64,000 bases of DNA from Nitrospira sp. KM1 (GCF_011405515.1 NZ_AP022671.1:3038001-3102000), one strand, 5' to 3'; counted from the stretch's first letter, positions 8,801-17,702 are shown. Numbers and translations: made by a program. The notes: a model not told the origin generated them from the sequence alone.

Positions 8801-10624
8801 TCAGGTCCCGCGTCGAATCGGCCGTCTCGGGCGGCCGCGATGATGCCGGAAGGCGGGCCCGCGGCTCACACCCGGCAGTCGGATCGTGACCGACGTCCCT
8901 TCACCCGGGGCGCTGCCGATGGCGATGGATCCTCCATGCTCCTCGATAATCTTCTTGACTGTGGCGAGTCCCAGGCCGGTCCCGGCTTTCTTGGTCGTAA
9001 AAAACGGCTCGAACACTTTATCGACGATTTCTGGCGGGATCGGTGCCCCATCGTTCTTGATGACGATCTGATCTTCGATGCCGCGGCCGGCCCGATGCTG
9101 GGTCACCTGGATCGTCAGATGCCCTCCGGGTGTCATGGCCTCCCCGGCGTTCTTGAAAATGCTGAGGAAGACCTGCTGCAGCTTGGCCTCATCTCCCCGG
9201 ACGGGAGCAAGGACCTGCGCATATTCTTTGGCGACATGGATTCTCGTGACTTCCAGATCGGTCGCGACAACGGTGAGGGCGCTTTCGATGACTTCGGGGA
9301 TTCGGACAAGGCGACGGTTCAGCTCCAATGGCTTGGCGAAATCCAGAATTTCGTTCAGGATCACTTCGACCCGCATGAGATCGCGCATCGCATTTTCGAC
9401 CCGGGTTTGAGGGTCGAAATCCAAAATGCCTTCAGTGGTGACTTCTTCCAACTGGGAACGGATCGACGCGAGTGGTTCCCGCACCTCCGTGGCGAGAAAG
9501 GCGCTGAATTCTCCGATAGCCGCCTGTCGCTCCTGCTTCCTGATTGCGGGCTCCAGGGGCGCGACGGGAGGTGCCGACGGGGCGGTGGCTGCGCTGTCCT
9601 CTCCGGCCACCGGTACCGGAGCGACGGGGGCCGGCGCCGGAGCCTGAAGCAGGTCGGCAAGCTTGAGAATCGTCGGTTCCAGTGTCCGCGCATCGGTCGG
9701 CTGATATCTGCCGGCCTCGCGCGATGCGAGCGTTAACGTTCCTCCCACCTGGCCCCGCACGAAAAAGGGAAAGACCAGAGAGGATTGAAAGCGGTCCTTG
9801 AAGAGTTGTTTGTGATCGAGAAAGCGCCCTTGAGTCGATGCCAAATCATGATCCACACGGGGCTTGCGGTGGCGGATCGCCCACCCGGCGGCGGAACTAT
9901 CCAGCGTCAGCCGTTGGCCGGCCTTCATCTCCTTGCGCCCGTCTTTCTGTTCCCCTTTCAAGTCGCCGGCGATGCCAAGAACTTCCACGTTGCCGGCCAT
10001 GGGATCATAGTGGCAAACCCAGGCACGATCATACGGCACGGTCTGATTGGCTTCGGCGAGCACCGAGAGAATCTGTTCTTGCAACTCCGGGGTCAGCTGC
10101 GAGACCGGCGCGGCGTACAGCTCGGCAGGGGATGGCGCGGCAGCCGGTTCGTTCATCACCAGCGGACGGCTCAGGACCACATTCATGTTGAAGAGCCCTT
10201 CGCGCTCCAGGGCCTTCGAGACATCCTCGCCGGCCTGATCCATCAATCCCTTTTCCTTCTTGGTAAACGTCGCGCTCTCTTTTCGTGCGATGACCAAACA
10301 GCCGTAGGTACGATTGCGATGCTTGAGTGGAATGGCCAGGAGGGATTTGGCTCCCGGCGTGATCATCCGCAGACGCATGGTACGACTGCCGTCCTGATCG
10401 CGCGTCGAGCCGTCGACCATATGGGGTCCGGAGAGCGTGCGAAGAATGGCTCTGACGTCACGAATGGTGAATCCCCGCGCAGCATGTGCGACCAGCGGTC
10501 CCTGTTCCCGGTGATAGACGGCTGCCAGCGCGGAGTCCACGGGCAGTTCGTTCAAGACCGAGGTGAGCGTCCGTTGCAGATGGGTCTCAGGCTGGGACTT
10601 GTCGGGTATAGAAGATGGCGCCAT
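8801..10624 (-). CDS. GAF-domain histidine kinase-like protein lacking the H-box histidine
   Basis: 607 aa, no membrane segment, so cytosolic. Two GAF sensor domains (about residues 15-145 and 175-325) are joined by a Pro/Ala-rich linker (328-360) to a kinase core. The ATPase has its boxes: N-box (Asn492 in IFKNAGEAM), NDG at 524-526 and GTGLGL at 549-553 region. The dimerisation helix reads FLATEVREPLAS where active kinases have xxAHExRNPL, so the phospho-accepting His is Thr379. It may be a pseudokinase, may phosphorylate through another residue, or may act on a partner. The C-terminus is Arg-rich. No response regulator is adjacent. Confidence 0.85.
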   Translation of the reverse strand: MAPSSIPDKSQPETHLQRTLTSVLNELPVDSALAAVYHREQGPLVAHAARGFTIRDVRAILRTLSGPHMVDGSTRDQDGSRTMRLRMITPGAKSLLAIPLKHRNRTYGCLVIARKESATFTKKEKGLMDQAGEDVSKALEREGLFNMNVVLSRPLVMNEPAAAPSPAELYAAPVSQLTPELQEQILSVLAEANQTVPYDRAWVCHYDPMAGNVEVLGIAGDLKGEQKDGRKEMKAGQRLTLDSSAAGWAIRHRKPRVDHDLASTQGRFLDHKQLFKDRFQSSLVFPFFVRGQVGGTLTLASREAGRYQPTDARTLEPTILKLADLLQAPAPAPVAPVPVAGEDSAATAPSAPPVAPLEPAIRKQERQAAIGEFSAFLATEVREPLASIRSQLEEVTTEGILDFDPQTRVENAMRDLMRVEVILNEILDFAKPLELNRRLVRIPEVIESALTVVATDLEVTRIHVAKEYAQVLAPVRGDEAKLQQVFLSIFKNAGEAMTPGGHLTIQVTQHRAGRGIEDQIVIKNDGAPIPPEIVDKVFEPFFTTKKAGTGLGLATVKKIIEEHGGSIAIGSAPGEGTSVTIRLPGVSRGPAFRHHRGRPRRPIRRGT

Positions 10625-10695
10625 AAATTCTGTCGATCATTGGAGGCGCATTGTAGCAACGGCCACCACCCATTTCAACGGAAAGTGGAGGCGGG

Positions 10696-11151
10696 TCATT
10701 CCGGCGGGTTGATGATTTTCGGCTGCCGCGGTTCCGTGGAGCGGACTTCTACTATACGGCGATCGGTTCCCAAGAATGTCAGCACACCCGTTACCACGCT
10801 GATAACGATCGAACCGCCCACGGCCGGCCAGAATCCGGTGACGATGAACCCCTTCACCAAATAGGCCGTCAGCTCCAGCAAGAGGGCGTTCAACACGATG
10901 AGAAACAGGCCGAGCGTCAGCACGATCAGCGGGAACGCCAGCACGAGAAGAATCGGGCGGAGCAAGACATTCAGCAGAGTCAGAACGAGTACCGCAGCGA
11001 AGCCGGCGCTCAGACTGGTGACTTCGATTCCAGGCACGATCGAAATAGCCAGGAAGACCGCGATACCGGTAATCAAGATCCGGGTGAACACGTCGGACAA
11101 ACCTCCGTCCGAGGATGAAGGGTATGCAGATGCAAACTGGACGATCTGCAT
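10696..11151 (-). CDS. Phage holin family 4-like (YvlD-type) membrane protein
   Basis: 151 aa with about four transmembrane segments (roughly residues 24-40, 50-68, 75-98 and 105-130). The core LTLLNVLLRPILLVLAFPL matches the YvlD / mycobacterial holin-4 superfamily, chromosomal membrane proteins of unknown role despite the name. The start ATG lies 5 nt after the stop of the upstream gene with AAGGGAC before it, so it is the last member of a minus-strand run beginning at ispA. The polar tail after about residue 130 is cytosolic or periplasmic. Confidence 0.75.
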   Translation of the reverse strand: MQIVQFASAYPSSSDGGLSDVFTRILITGIAVFLAISIVPGIEVTSLSAGFAAVLVLTLLNVLLRPILLVLAFPLIVLTLGLFLIVLNALLLELTAYLVKGFIVTGFWPAVGGSIVISVVTGVLTFLGTDRRIVEVRSTEPRQPKIINPPE

Positions 11152-11156
11152 GTCCC

Positions 11157-11516
11157 TTAATGACCGTGACCGGCAGAGGGTGCGCCGGCGGCTGGCGCGT
11201 CTTCTGCGGAGGGGAGACGCTTTCCAACCGAAAAATGCACTTCGGTCGCGATCAGCACCTTCTCGTCCTTCGTCGCTTCGACCACGACCCGGTCGCCGAC
11301 AGTGGGCCGATCCGTGGATTTCGGATTGCCCTTCTGCTTGAAGCGCGTGTCCTTCGTCAGTTTGACGGTGACATTTGTGCCCTTTTGAGTCTTCACCTCA
11401 ACATGGTCGTTGTCGATGGCGGTGACGGTCCCGAGCACATGCAGGCCGCTGCCGTGGGCGAACACAGTCGTGGAAAACAGCAAAAATGTACAAGCCAGGA
11501 TGAAACGATGCAGCAT
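11157..11516 (-). CDS. Small exported beta-rich protein (DUF5666-like), unknown function
   Basis: 119 aa from the ATG at 11516, which begins a clear signal peptide (MLHRFILACTFLLFSTTVFA). A TTG 11 codons upstream is also in frame but less likely. The mature domain has alternating strands (HVLGTVTAIDNDHVEVKT, VTVKLTKDTRFK, PTVGDRVVVEAT), typical of OB-like DUF5666 domains, and ends in a His/Gly/Ala tail (SAGHGH). The His-rich end could bind metal, as the neighbouring cytochrome also ends in histidines. No catalytic residues recognised. Confidence 0.7.
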   Translation of the reverse strand: MLHRFILACTFLLFSTTVFAHGSGLHVLGTVTAIDNDHVEVKTQKGTNVTVKLTKDTRFKQKGNPKSTDRPTVGDRVVVEATKDEKVLIATEVHFSVGKRLPSAEDAPAAGAPSAGHGH

Positions 11517-11545
11517 GGTCGTTCGAGTCTCCTTCTTCTTTGAGA

Positions 11546-12166
11546 TCAATGGTGATGCCCGCCGCTGGAGTGGCCGGCGGCCGATTCGTCTCCCTCTAAA
11601 AATTTGTCGAAGGCTTCGTTCTCTTCCACCTCGTGCTGGGATTTCGGGTTCAGCGACTCCATTTCATCCAACTCCTCAGGTGTGAGTTTCGAGAGATGGC
11701 GGATGAAGTGAACAAGTTTCCAGCTGTCGAGGTCTTTCTCCGGCTCTCCCTCGCCCCAGCCCGGCATCGCGGTAAAACGGATTCCGTTATGAATGACCCA
11801 AAACAATTCGCCGTCGGACATCGACTGGGTGTCGGACAGGCGCAGGTCCGGCGCTTTGGGATACACGTTCTTGCCGATAGGCGTGTTGCCGCCGCCGTTA
11901 TTCGCATGGCAAATGGCGCAATGATCGGCGAAATGCGCGAGCGACTCTTTCAGAACGTCCGGAGTCAACACCACCGGGTTCAATGCATTCCGCTGTGCGA
12001 TGGGGATTGCCAGGTGGCGAATCTGTCTTGCCGCCATGACTTCCAATACATGCGGCTCGGTTTTCGCGCTGAATCCTGTCGCATAGAGCCGGTAGGCCAC
12101 CCAGCTGAAGGCCAATACAGCGGCGATGACCACAATGACGAACAGGCCCACAATCTTTTTTTTCAT
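11546..12166 (-). CDS. Membrane-anchored class I cytochrome c
   Basis: 206 aa. An N-terminal signal anchor (residues 5-25) precedes one heme-binding site Cys83-Ala-Ile-Cys86-His87; the distal ligand is probably Met134 in FTAMPGWG. This is a monoheme c-type cytochrome facing the periplasm. The C-terminus ends GHSSGGHHH, a His-rich tail that might bind metal. A Shine-Dalgarno GAAGGG precedes the ATG. It is located between the cruF-like gene and a small exported protein gene with close spacing. The redox partner is unknown. Confidence 0.88.
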   Translation of the reverse strand: MKKKIVGLFVIVVIAAVLAFSWVAYRLYATGFSAKTEPHVLEVMAARQIRHLAIPIAQRNALNPVVLTPDVLKESLAHFADHCAICHANNGGGNTPIGKNVYPKAPDLRLSDTQSMSDGELFWVIHNGIRFTAMPGWGEGEPEKDLDSWKLVHFIRHLSKLTPEELDEMESLNPKSQHEVEENEAFDKFLEGDESAAGHSSGGHHH

Positions 12167-12178
12167 AGCCCTTCGACA

Positions 12179-13009
12179 CTATACAAACTTATCGGACTCA
12201 ATGCCACCGGTCCGATGTGAGGCCAATGGCGGAAAGATTCTCAGCCATAGGAGGACCGTCGGAATGAGGAAGGTCAATATCCCAGCGACTGCCAGCAGAG
12301 TTTCACCGATCCAGAACGTGACGGCAAGGTTGAAGGTCAGGACGCCATAATACAGGCCGGCTCCCAACAGCAGGCGAGGCGTCATAGAGGGAGACGAGGG
12401 CTGTGGAGGAAGACCACGGTCCAGTGGAAAATAGCAGAGCAATGACAGAACGCCCACCGTGATCCAGCCGAGATAGTTGGCGATCGGCACGCCGAAATGA
12501 ACACCCGGATCCGGATAGTAGTAGATCTTTCCGAGAAACCAGCGATCGCCCCGCAGCGCCACCGGATCGATGACGGTGTCGATACCTGCAAAAAACAAGG
12601 CGGTGAGGACAAGTGTCTGCCAAGAGGTTCGGGTGTGGAGATCCATGGTGATTCGTGCCGGCCCGATCTCTCGTTCCCGGTTGGTCGTGATCGGCAGGAG
12701 AAACGTCAGCGCCATGCAGTATGCGGCATACAGCAGAAAACTGAAGGACAGAGAGTCGATGAAGGGAATGTTCGACAGGTAGAGCTCTTGCCCCACGGTC
12801 GATCCATTATAGTGGTACCACCCGAAGGGTATGCCGGTCCGGGTGGAGCTGTATTCACAGATGAATGCGGTGATCCAGCTGACGAGCCAGAATCTCCAGG
12901 TTCGCGGCCAGCCGATCAATCGGATTGCAGAGAAGAGAAAAGCGGCCAGAAACACAAATACATATGGACGAAAGACGATGGTGCCGAGGAACAGCAAAAA
13001 GACATCCAT
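12179..13009 (-). CDS. Carotenoid biosynthesis membrane protein, CruF-like (DUF422)
   Basis: 276 aa integral membrane protein with about seven hydrophobic segments. Signature elements of the CruF / bisanhydrobacterioruberin hydratase family are present: FGWYHYNG, an acidic motif GIDTVIDPVALRGDRW (about residues 142-157), and GVPIANYLGWI. The family hydrates the psi-end group of carotenoids at the 1',2' position. The ATG at 13009 is preferred over a TTG two codons upstream. It sits behind ispA and hpnA, consistent with isoprenoid metabolism. No carotenoid desaturase or synthase is in the window, so the final product is unknown. Confidence 0.8.
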   Translation of the reverse strand: MDVFLLFLGTIVFRPYVFVFLAAFLFSAIRLIGWPRTWRFWLVSWITAFICEYSSTRTGIPFGWYHYNGSTVGQELYLSNIPFIDSLSFSFLLYAAYCMALTFLLPITTNREREIGPARITMDLHTRTSWQTLVLTALFFAGIDTVIDPVALRGDRWFLGKIYYYPDPGVHFGVPIANYLGWITVGVLSLLCYFPLDRGLPPQPSSPSMTPRLLLGAGLYYGVLTFNLAVTFWIGETLLAVAGILTFLIPTVLLWLRIFPPLASHRTGGIESDKFV

Positions 13010-13040
13010 CAGCAATCCGGTCGACCGATGGCCCGCATGG

Positions 13041-14024
13041 TCAGGCGTATCCGTGCGACCTGAACCATCGCACGGCTTTTCCCAGGGCGACTTCGGGAGG
13101 AGTCTGCGGTAATCCGAGCTCGCGGATGGCTTTGCTGCAGTCGTAGTGCATTTTGTACTTCGCCATTTTCACGCCTTCGAGCGGGATGCGCGGCGGTTGG
13201 CCCGTCAGGTGTGCGATCCACTCGTTGGCATAGGCCAGCGGAAGTATCGCCAGTCTGGGAAGCTTGATCGTCGGGGCCCGAACTCCCGTGAGCCGGCTGA
13301 GCACCTCAAACACCTCATGCAACATGAGGTTGGCATTTCCGAGGATGTATCGTTCACCAATCCGTCCCTTGTGCATGGCCAACAGGTGTCCGGCTGCGAC
13401 ATCGTCAACGTCGACGATATTCATGCCGGTTTCGATGTAGGCCGGCATCCGGCCTTTCATGAAATCCACAATGACCTGACCCGTAGGCGTCGGTTTTACG
13501 TCGCCTTCACCCACCGGAGCGCTGGGGTTGACGATCACGACCGGGAATCCGTCGCGGGCCATCTTGAGAACTTCCTGCTCGGCAAGATACTTGGATCGTT
13601 TGTAATGACCCGCCATTTGATCGAGCGATACGGGCGTCTCCTCGGTGCCCACGCCTCCGCCGGGGGGCAGTCCGATCGCTCCAATAGTGCTGCAATACAC
13701 CGTGCGTTCCAAGTCAAGTGATCGTGCGGCCTCAAGCAGATTTCGCGTGCCGGTGACGTTGATCTCGTAAAAAATAGACGGATCCTTCGCCCACAGCGCG
13801 TAGTGAGCAGCCACGTGATACAACTGCCGGCATCCGCGTAATGCGGCTCGAAGCGAAGACGGGTCCCGAAGGTCTCCCGGCACCCGTTCCACCGACGCAC
13901 CGTCCAAGTTGTGAAAGTCGGAGTCGGAACGCGCCATCACACGGACGTCGGTTCCCGCCCGTGAAAGCGCCCGCGCAACCGCACCCCCAACGAATCCGGT
14001 GGCTCCTGTGACAAGTACCTTCAT
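13041..14024 (-). CDS. hpnA: Hopanoid-associated sugar epimerase HpnA
   Basis: 327 aa extended short-chain dehydrogenase. The NAD(P)-binding motif is VTGATGFVGG (residues 4-13), the catalytic Tyr-x3-Lys is in HYKRSKYLAEQE, and the segment HVAAHYALWAKDP is characteristic of HpnA proteins found in hopanoid gene clusters. Its exact substrate is unproven; the family is linked to modification of the hopanoid side chain. The neighbours ispA and the cruF-like gene support an isoprenoid role. No squalene-hopene cyclase is in the window. Confidence 0.88.
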   Translation of the reverse strand: MKVLVTGATGFVGGAVARALSRAGTDVRVMARSDSDFHNLDGASVERVPGDLRDPSSLRAALRGCRQLYHVAAHYALWAKDPSIFYEINVTGTRNLLEAARSLDLERTVYCSTIGAIGLPPGGGVGTEETPVSLDQMAGHYKRSKYLAEQEVLKMARDGFPVVIVNPSAPVGEGDVKPTPTGQVIVDFMKGRMPAYIETGMNIVDVDDVAAGHLLAMHKGRIGERYILGNANLMLHEVFEVLSRLTGVRAPTIKLPRLAILPLAYANEWIAHLTGQPPRIPLEGVKMAKYKMHYDCSKAIRELGLPQTPPEVALGKAVRWFRSHGYA

Positions 14025-14126
14025 AGGTGGTCGTCGCCGAGTGTGTTATGCGGCATCGCAGTGTGGCGGGACATGCGCTGCGACGATGGGCGCGATGAAC
14101 GAGAAGACGCCGTCTGCGAAGGGCCG

Positions 14127-15017
14127 TCAATTTTTCCGCGAAGTGATATATCGGGCGATGTCGCGAAGCGCGTCAGCCGAGGTTCCGAACGCATGCAGTC
14201 GGTCAATCGCCCGCGTCACGCACTCGTCCGCGAGCCGTTTTGCCCCCTCTACACCATAGAATGCCGGGTAGGTCTTCTTGCCCCGCTCCGCATCGGTATT
14301 GGGATTCTTCCCCAGCTCCTCGCGAGTCCCCGTGACGTTCAGCACGTCGTCGGCTATTTGAAACGCCAGTCCAATATCCTCGGCATAGCCGGTCACATCG
14401 TCCAATTGTCGGTCAGTGGCCCCTGCCGCGATCGCGCCCATCCGCACTGCCGCTCGTATCAGCATGCCGGTTTTATGCTTATGGATATTTTGAAGGGTGG
14501 GAAGGTCGATGTCGCGATGCTCGGCTTCGATGTCCAGGACCTGCCCGGCCACCATTCCCAGATTGCCGGACCCGTGTGCCAATTCCTGAATCAAACGGAC
14601 CTGCCGCTCCGGCGGGCATCTTTTCATGAGATCGGGTCTGCTGCAAAGGTCAAACGCCAGCGTGAGGAGCGCATCGCCCGCAAGAATCGCCATCGCATCG
14701 CCGTAGACCTTGTGGTTGGTGGGTTTGCCGCGACGGAAGTCATCATTGTCCATTGCAGGAAGATCGTCGTGGATGAGGGAGTAGGTATGAATCAGCTCGA
14801 GTGAACAGGCCACGGCCATCAGTCCCGGAGGCGATGAGCCCACCGCCTCGGCGGTCGCGATGGCCAGAATCGGGCGGATGCGTTTGCCGCCCGCCATCAG
14901 ACTATACCGCATGCTCTCGTGCAAGGTGAGCGGGTGCACGGCGGCCGCGGGCGCCACGTGATCCAGGAAATGATCGACCTCAAGCCGTTTCAGTTCGAGA
15001 TAGTCCTTGATGTTCAT
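14127..15017 (-). CDS. ispA: (2E,6E)-farnesyl / geranylgeranyl diphosphate synthase
   Basis: 296 aa trans-prenyl diphosphate synthase. It condenses isopentenyl diphosphate with allylic diphosphates to give C15 or C20 precursors. First Asp-rich motif DDLPAMDND (Asp84, Asp85, Asp90) with the two-residue insert of bacterial enzymes, substrate segment GGKRIRP at 43-49, and second Asp-rich region QIADDVLN near residue 225. The two residues before the first motif give little steric block, so C15 versus C20 product is uncertain. It is the first gene of the minus-strand isoprenoid run. Confidence 0.92.
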   Translation of the reverse strand: MNIKDYLELKRLEVDHFLDHVAPAAAVHPLTLHESMRYSLMAGGKRIRPILAIATAEAVGSSPPGLMAVACSLELIHTYSLIHDDLPAMDNDDFRRGKPTNHKVYGDAMAILAGDALLTLAFDLCSRPDLMKRCPPERQVRLIQELAHGSGNLGMVAGQVLDIEAEHRDIDLPTLQNIHKHKTGMLIRAAVRMGAIAAGATDRQLDDVTGYAEDIGLAFQIADDVLNVTGTREELGKNPNTDAERGKKTYPAFYGVEGAKRLADECVTRAIDRLHAFGTSADALRDIARYITSRKN

Positions 15018-15367
15018 GGAGATAACGGGCTCTCGTGAGAAAAAAATTGTCAGACCCGCGCGGAGAGTAGCAAACGGGTCTTGGGGGAGTCAAACGAGAG
15101 CGAGGGAGGCCACGCAAGAATGTTTCAAAGCGATAAGAAGCAGATTGAAAGTGCTTCCGTGCCCTAAACAATTGAATGCGAGCGAGCACGAGGGTAGGTT
15201 GCCCGTGACAGGATCTGCACCCTGACGTTTCTTCCTCAAGAGTGAGCGTGAGCGCCTGCTTGCTGCATCCGCATGTCGTCGACATTGTCCCCTTTAACAT
15301 CTCCGCATGGTCACGGCATAATAAAATGAACTGTACAAACTGTTATGGTAACAATGGGAGGTCAAGC

Positions 15368-15664
15368 ATGCCGGTCACGTTGATCAATGTGTTCACGGTT
15401 CCCAAAGGCCAGGAAGAAGCGTTCACCAAATGGTGGCAGGACGTGAAGGCCGACATCACGTCGCAGCCCGGCTTCATCAGCGGGAAGTTTCACCGGAGTC
15501 TCAAACCCGATAGCAAGTACAATTTCATCAATGTGGCGATATGGGAAAACGAAGATGTCTACTGGAAAGCCTACGAGAAGAGCGTGACGCCGATGAAAGC
15601 CAAGCTCGTGCAACTCGGCGTCGAGATGGTTCCCGCACTGTATCAGGTTGCATTCGAGTATTGA
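15368..15664 (+). CDS. Antibiotic biosynthesis monooxygenase (ABM) fold protein
   Basis: 98 aa, a single dimeric alpha/beta ferredoxin-like ABM domain: strand VTLINVFTVP, helix EEAFTKWWQDVKADI, then QPGFISGKFHRSL and FINVAIWEN. ABM proteins range from heme degraders to quinol monooxygenases, and many have no known substrate. The ATG at 15368 is selected by GGGAGG 6 nt upstream. It is transcribed divergently from ispA. Its role here is unknown. Confidence 0.8.
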   Translation: MPVTLINVFTVPKGQEEAFTKWWQDVKADITSQPGFISGKFHRSLKPDSKYNFINVAIWENEDVYWKAYEKSVTPMKAKLVQLGVEMVPALYQVAFEY

Positions 15665-15684
15665 TTCGATGTCCTGCCGCGTGA

Positions 15685-15713
15685 TTGACCTTGGGTCGGC
15701 CTGCTTCTACACT
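15685..15713 (+). promoter_or_regulatory. Probable sigma70 promoter of the cobalamin riboswitch RNA
   Basis: TTGACC (15685-15690), a 17-nt spacer and TACACT (15708-15713), placing the start of transcription near 15720, about 20 nt before the riboswitch begins. This means the riboswitch has its own promoter rather than being read only from the upstream ABM gene. Confidence 0.5.
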
Positions 15714-15743
15714 CCGGCCCCATTGCTGGTTCTCTGATTCATT

Positions 15744-15905
15744 TTGGAGAGCAACGAGGGAACCCCGTGATAATCCGGGGCTGTCCCGCAGCGGTAAGCG
15801 AGAACGACTCCACGATGCGCACTGACTCCTCCGAGTCGGGAAGCGGTGGAAAGTTAGGAACACGGCGAAATCCGAACTCGCAAACCGAAGACCTGCCGGC
15901 ATCCG
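15744..15905 (+). ncRNA. Cobalamin (B12) riboswitch, apparently orphan
   Basis: Conserved blocks in the correct order: GAGGGAACCCCGTGATAATC (15751 on), the core CTGTCCCGCAGCGGTAAGCG, GCACTG with a following CTCC...GGGAAGC stem, and the closing GAAGACCTGCCGG near 15887-15900. This is the standard aptamer layout that binds adenosyl- or methylcobalamin and represses downstream expression. Downstream there is no B12 transport or synthesis gene; the next real gene on this strand is the desaturase about 880 nt away. Confidence 0.88.
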
Positions 15906-16784
15906 GTGCGGGAGAGACACCAGGCGCTGTGTTGACCTGGAAACCTCGCGGGAGATCCATGGGTCTGAGCTGGCACGGATTCCTTTTTCTCTCTCCGTTC
16001 TCTGTTTTCCCCGTCGATTTCCTGTCACCCGCGGGGTGAAGGTCTCCTAAGCGTCGTGCGTTTCCTCGACAGATACTTCGGTCGCCCTCAACCTCTCGCG
16101 CCTATTCGCAAGGCGTCAGCCGACAGCGTGAATATTGACCGGATACCTCTAAGGCGATTATGAAGCTTATCAGTGGTTAATTGGACGGAATTGCCCTGAT
16201 CATCACACCGCTGTAATCGGAGAATCCCGTTGCGCGCTGGATTGCACGCACATGAAGGCTGTTTTCGAGGGGGTAGGAGGAATACCTGAAATAGTATGAG
16301 GCCGCTGGTGTGATCGCCATCCGAACGGCTGCCTCTGTACACCTCGGTGGGACCGTGAAGGGCAGGAGTATGCCCTTGCCATTTACCTGTGTGAAGCCCT
16401 GATCAGGTGCCCTCAAAGCCCAGGTCTTTCACCCAAAAGACCGTAGAGGGCTATTGCCTCGACCGACGGTCTCCTGCTACTCACGAGGGATGTTATGGGA
16501 GGGGGCTCGGTTTTCTCTTTATTCCTATGGTACTGATGGGCTATATCAAGACGATCAAGTTCACAGACGATGCGTCCTCCGGGATGCTCGTGAAGGATTG
16601 AATATTCGGCAGGTCAGATGGCGTATGGCGGCGATGTATCTTGCCCTCACCGTACTCGGGTAGCGCATCGTCAAAAAATTATACAAATCCAGTCATTGGC
16701 GAGGAAGAGGCTACTGGACGCCCTATTGTGCGTCAAGTAGCCGCTTGTTATTGTGCGTCGATTGAGGAACGTGAGGTACGACAT
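15906..16784 (+). other. Long region between riboswitch and desaturase, no supported gene
   Basis: Directly after the aptamer come small hairpins (GGTG...CACC at 15905-15921 region, CCAGG...CCTGG at 15920-15940 region) and ATCC...GGAT followed by TTCCTTTTTCTC near 15975-15995, which may be the expression platform or a terminator. A 26-codon ORF (ATG 15959, stop ending 16039) has GGGAGA before it and a hydrophobic peptide; it could be a leader peptide or the truncated start of a lost target gene. A minus-strand open stretch 16177-16416 (TTG start) is protein-like but unrecognised. Otherwise nothing identifiable. Confidence 0.4.
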
Positions 16785-17702
16785 ATGAATACTGCGCACT
16801 CTCAAACCGCCGGTGCGGTTTCTGAGCGTTCCTGGATGGATCTGTTTCGGTATTGGGATGCCATTCCCTTTCTTGCCATCCATGTGTTGTGTTTGTTCGC
16901 GATTCAGACCGGTGTCCGATGGGAGTGGGTGGGGCTCGCCATCGGGAGTTACTACGTGAGGATGGTCGGTGTGACAGCCGGCTACCATCGATACTTTTCA
17001 CACCGCTCATTCAAGACCGGACGTGTGTTCCAGTTCTTGCTGGCGTTTGTCGCCATGACATCGGCTCAAAAGGGGGTCTTGTGGTGGGCGGCCCACCACC
17101 GGCATCACCACAAGTATTCCGATCGCGAAGAGGATTTCCATTCGCCGTTGCAGCGAGGATTTTGGTTCTCGCACGTCGGCTGGATCCTTTCGGAGGACCA
17201 TGTCCGGACGGACTTGACCTTGGTCAAAGACCTGAAGCGCTATCCGGAACTCCAGTTTCTCGACCGCTTCTATTTCATCCCTCCGCTGCTCTACGCGGGG
17301 GGGATGTATGTGTTCTGGGGATTCCCTGGCCTGGTCTGGGGCTTTTTCATCTCGACCACCGCTCTCTATCATTGCACGTTCTTCATCAATTCGTTGACTC
17401 ATCTGGTCGGTACAGTCCGGTACCGGTCTGGTGACGGGAGCAGAAACAATGTCGTCCTGGCCATCCTCTGTTGTGGCGAAGGGTGGCACAACAACCATCA
17501 CCACTATCAATCGACGGCCAATCAAGGATGGTTTTGGTGGGAGGTGGATTTTTCCTATTACGTGTTGATCGTCCTTTCATGGCTGGGTCTTGTGTGGGAT
17601 TTGCGCACGCCCCCACCTTACATCAGGGCCGCGACCATTGCGGCCGAGTCACTTGCTCAATCTCAATCCCTCGACCGGCGTAAGCCGATCGTTCCATGCT
17701 AG
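16785..17702 (+). CDS. Membrane fatty acid (acyl-CoA type) desaturase
   Basis: 305 aa. The three histidine clusters of the di-iron desaturases are present: HRYFSH, HHRHHHKYS and GEGWHNNHHHYQ, with hydrophobic pairs between them giving four transmembrane segments. It introduces a cis double bond into an acyl chain. The ATG at 16785 (GAGG upstream) begins a sequence that fits the family; longer in-frame versions extend into noncoding-looking DNA. The next two genes are a Cfa-like methyltransferase and an FAD reductase, so its product is probably the unsaturated substrate for methylation. Regiospecificity cannot be read from sequence. Confidence 0.9.
   Translation: MNTAHSQTAGAVSERSWMDLFRYWDAIPFLAIHVLCLFAIQTGVRWEWVGLAIGSYYVRMVGVTAGYHRYFSHRSFKTGRVFQFLLAFVAMTSAQKGVLWWAAHHRHHHKYSDREEDFHSPLQRGFWFSHVGWILSEDHVRTDLTLVKDLKRYPELQFLDRFYFIPPLLYAGGMYVFWGFPGLVWGFFISTTALYHCTFFINSLTHLVGTVRYRSGDGSRNNVVLAILCCGEGWHNNHHHYQSTANQGWFWWEVDFSYYVLIVLSWLGLVWDLRTPPPYIRAATIAAESLAQSQSLDRRKPIVPC

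Noticed and set aside
16177-16416. 79-codon minus-strand ORF in the riboswitch downstream region
   Set aside because: TTG start, no Shine-Dalgarno and no recognised family; kept only as a remark within the 15906-16784 entry.
16641-16784. Longer N-terminus for the desaturase
   Set aside because: The extra 48 codons resemble noncoding DNA and the ATG at 16785 has a ribosome binding site and matches the family start.
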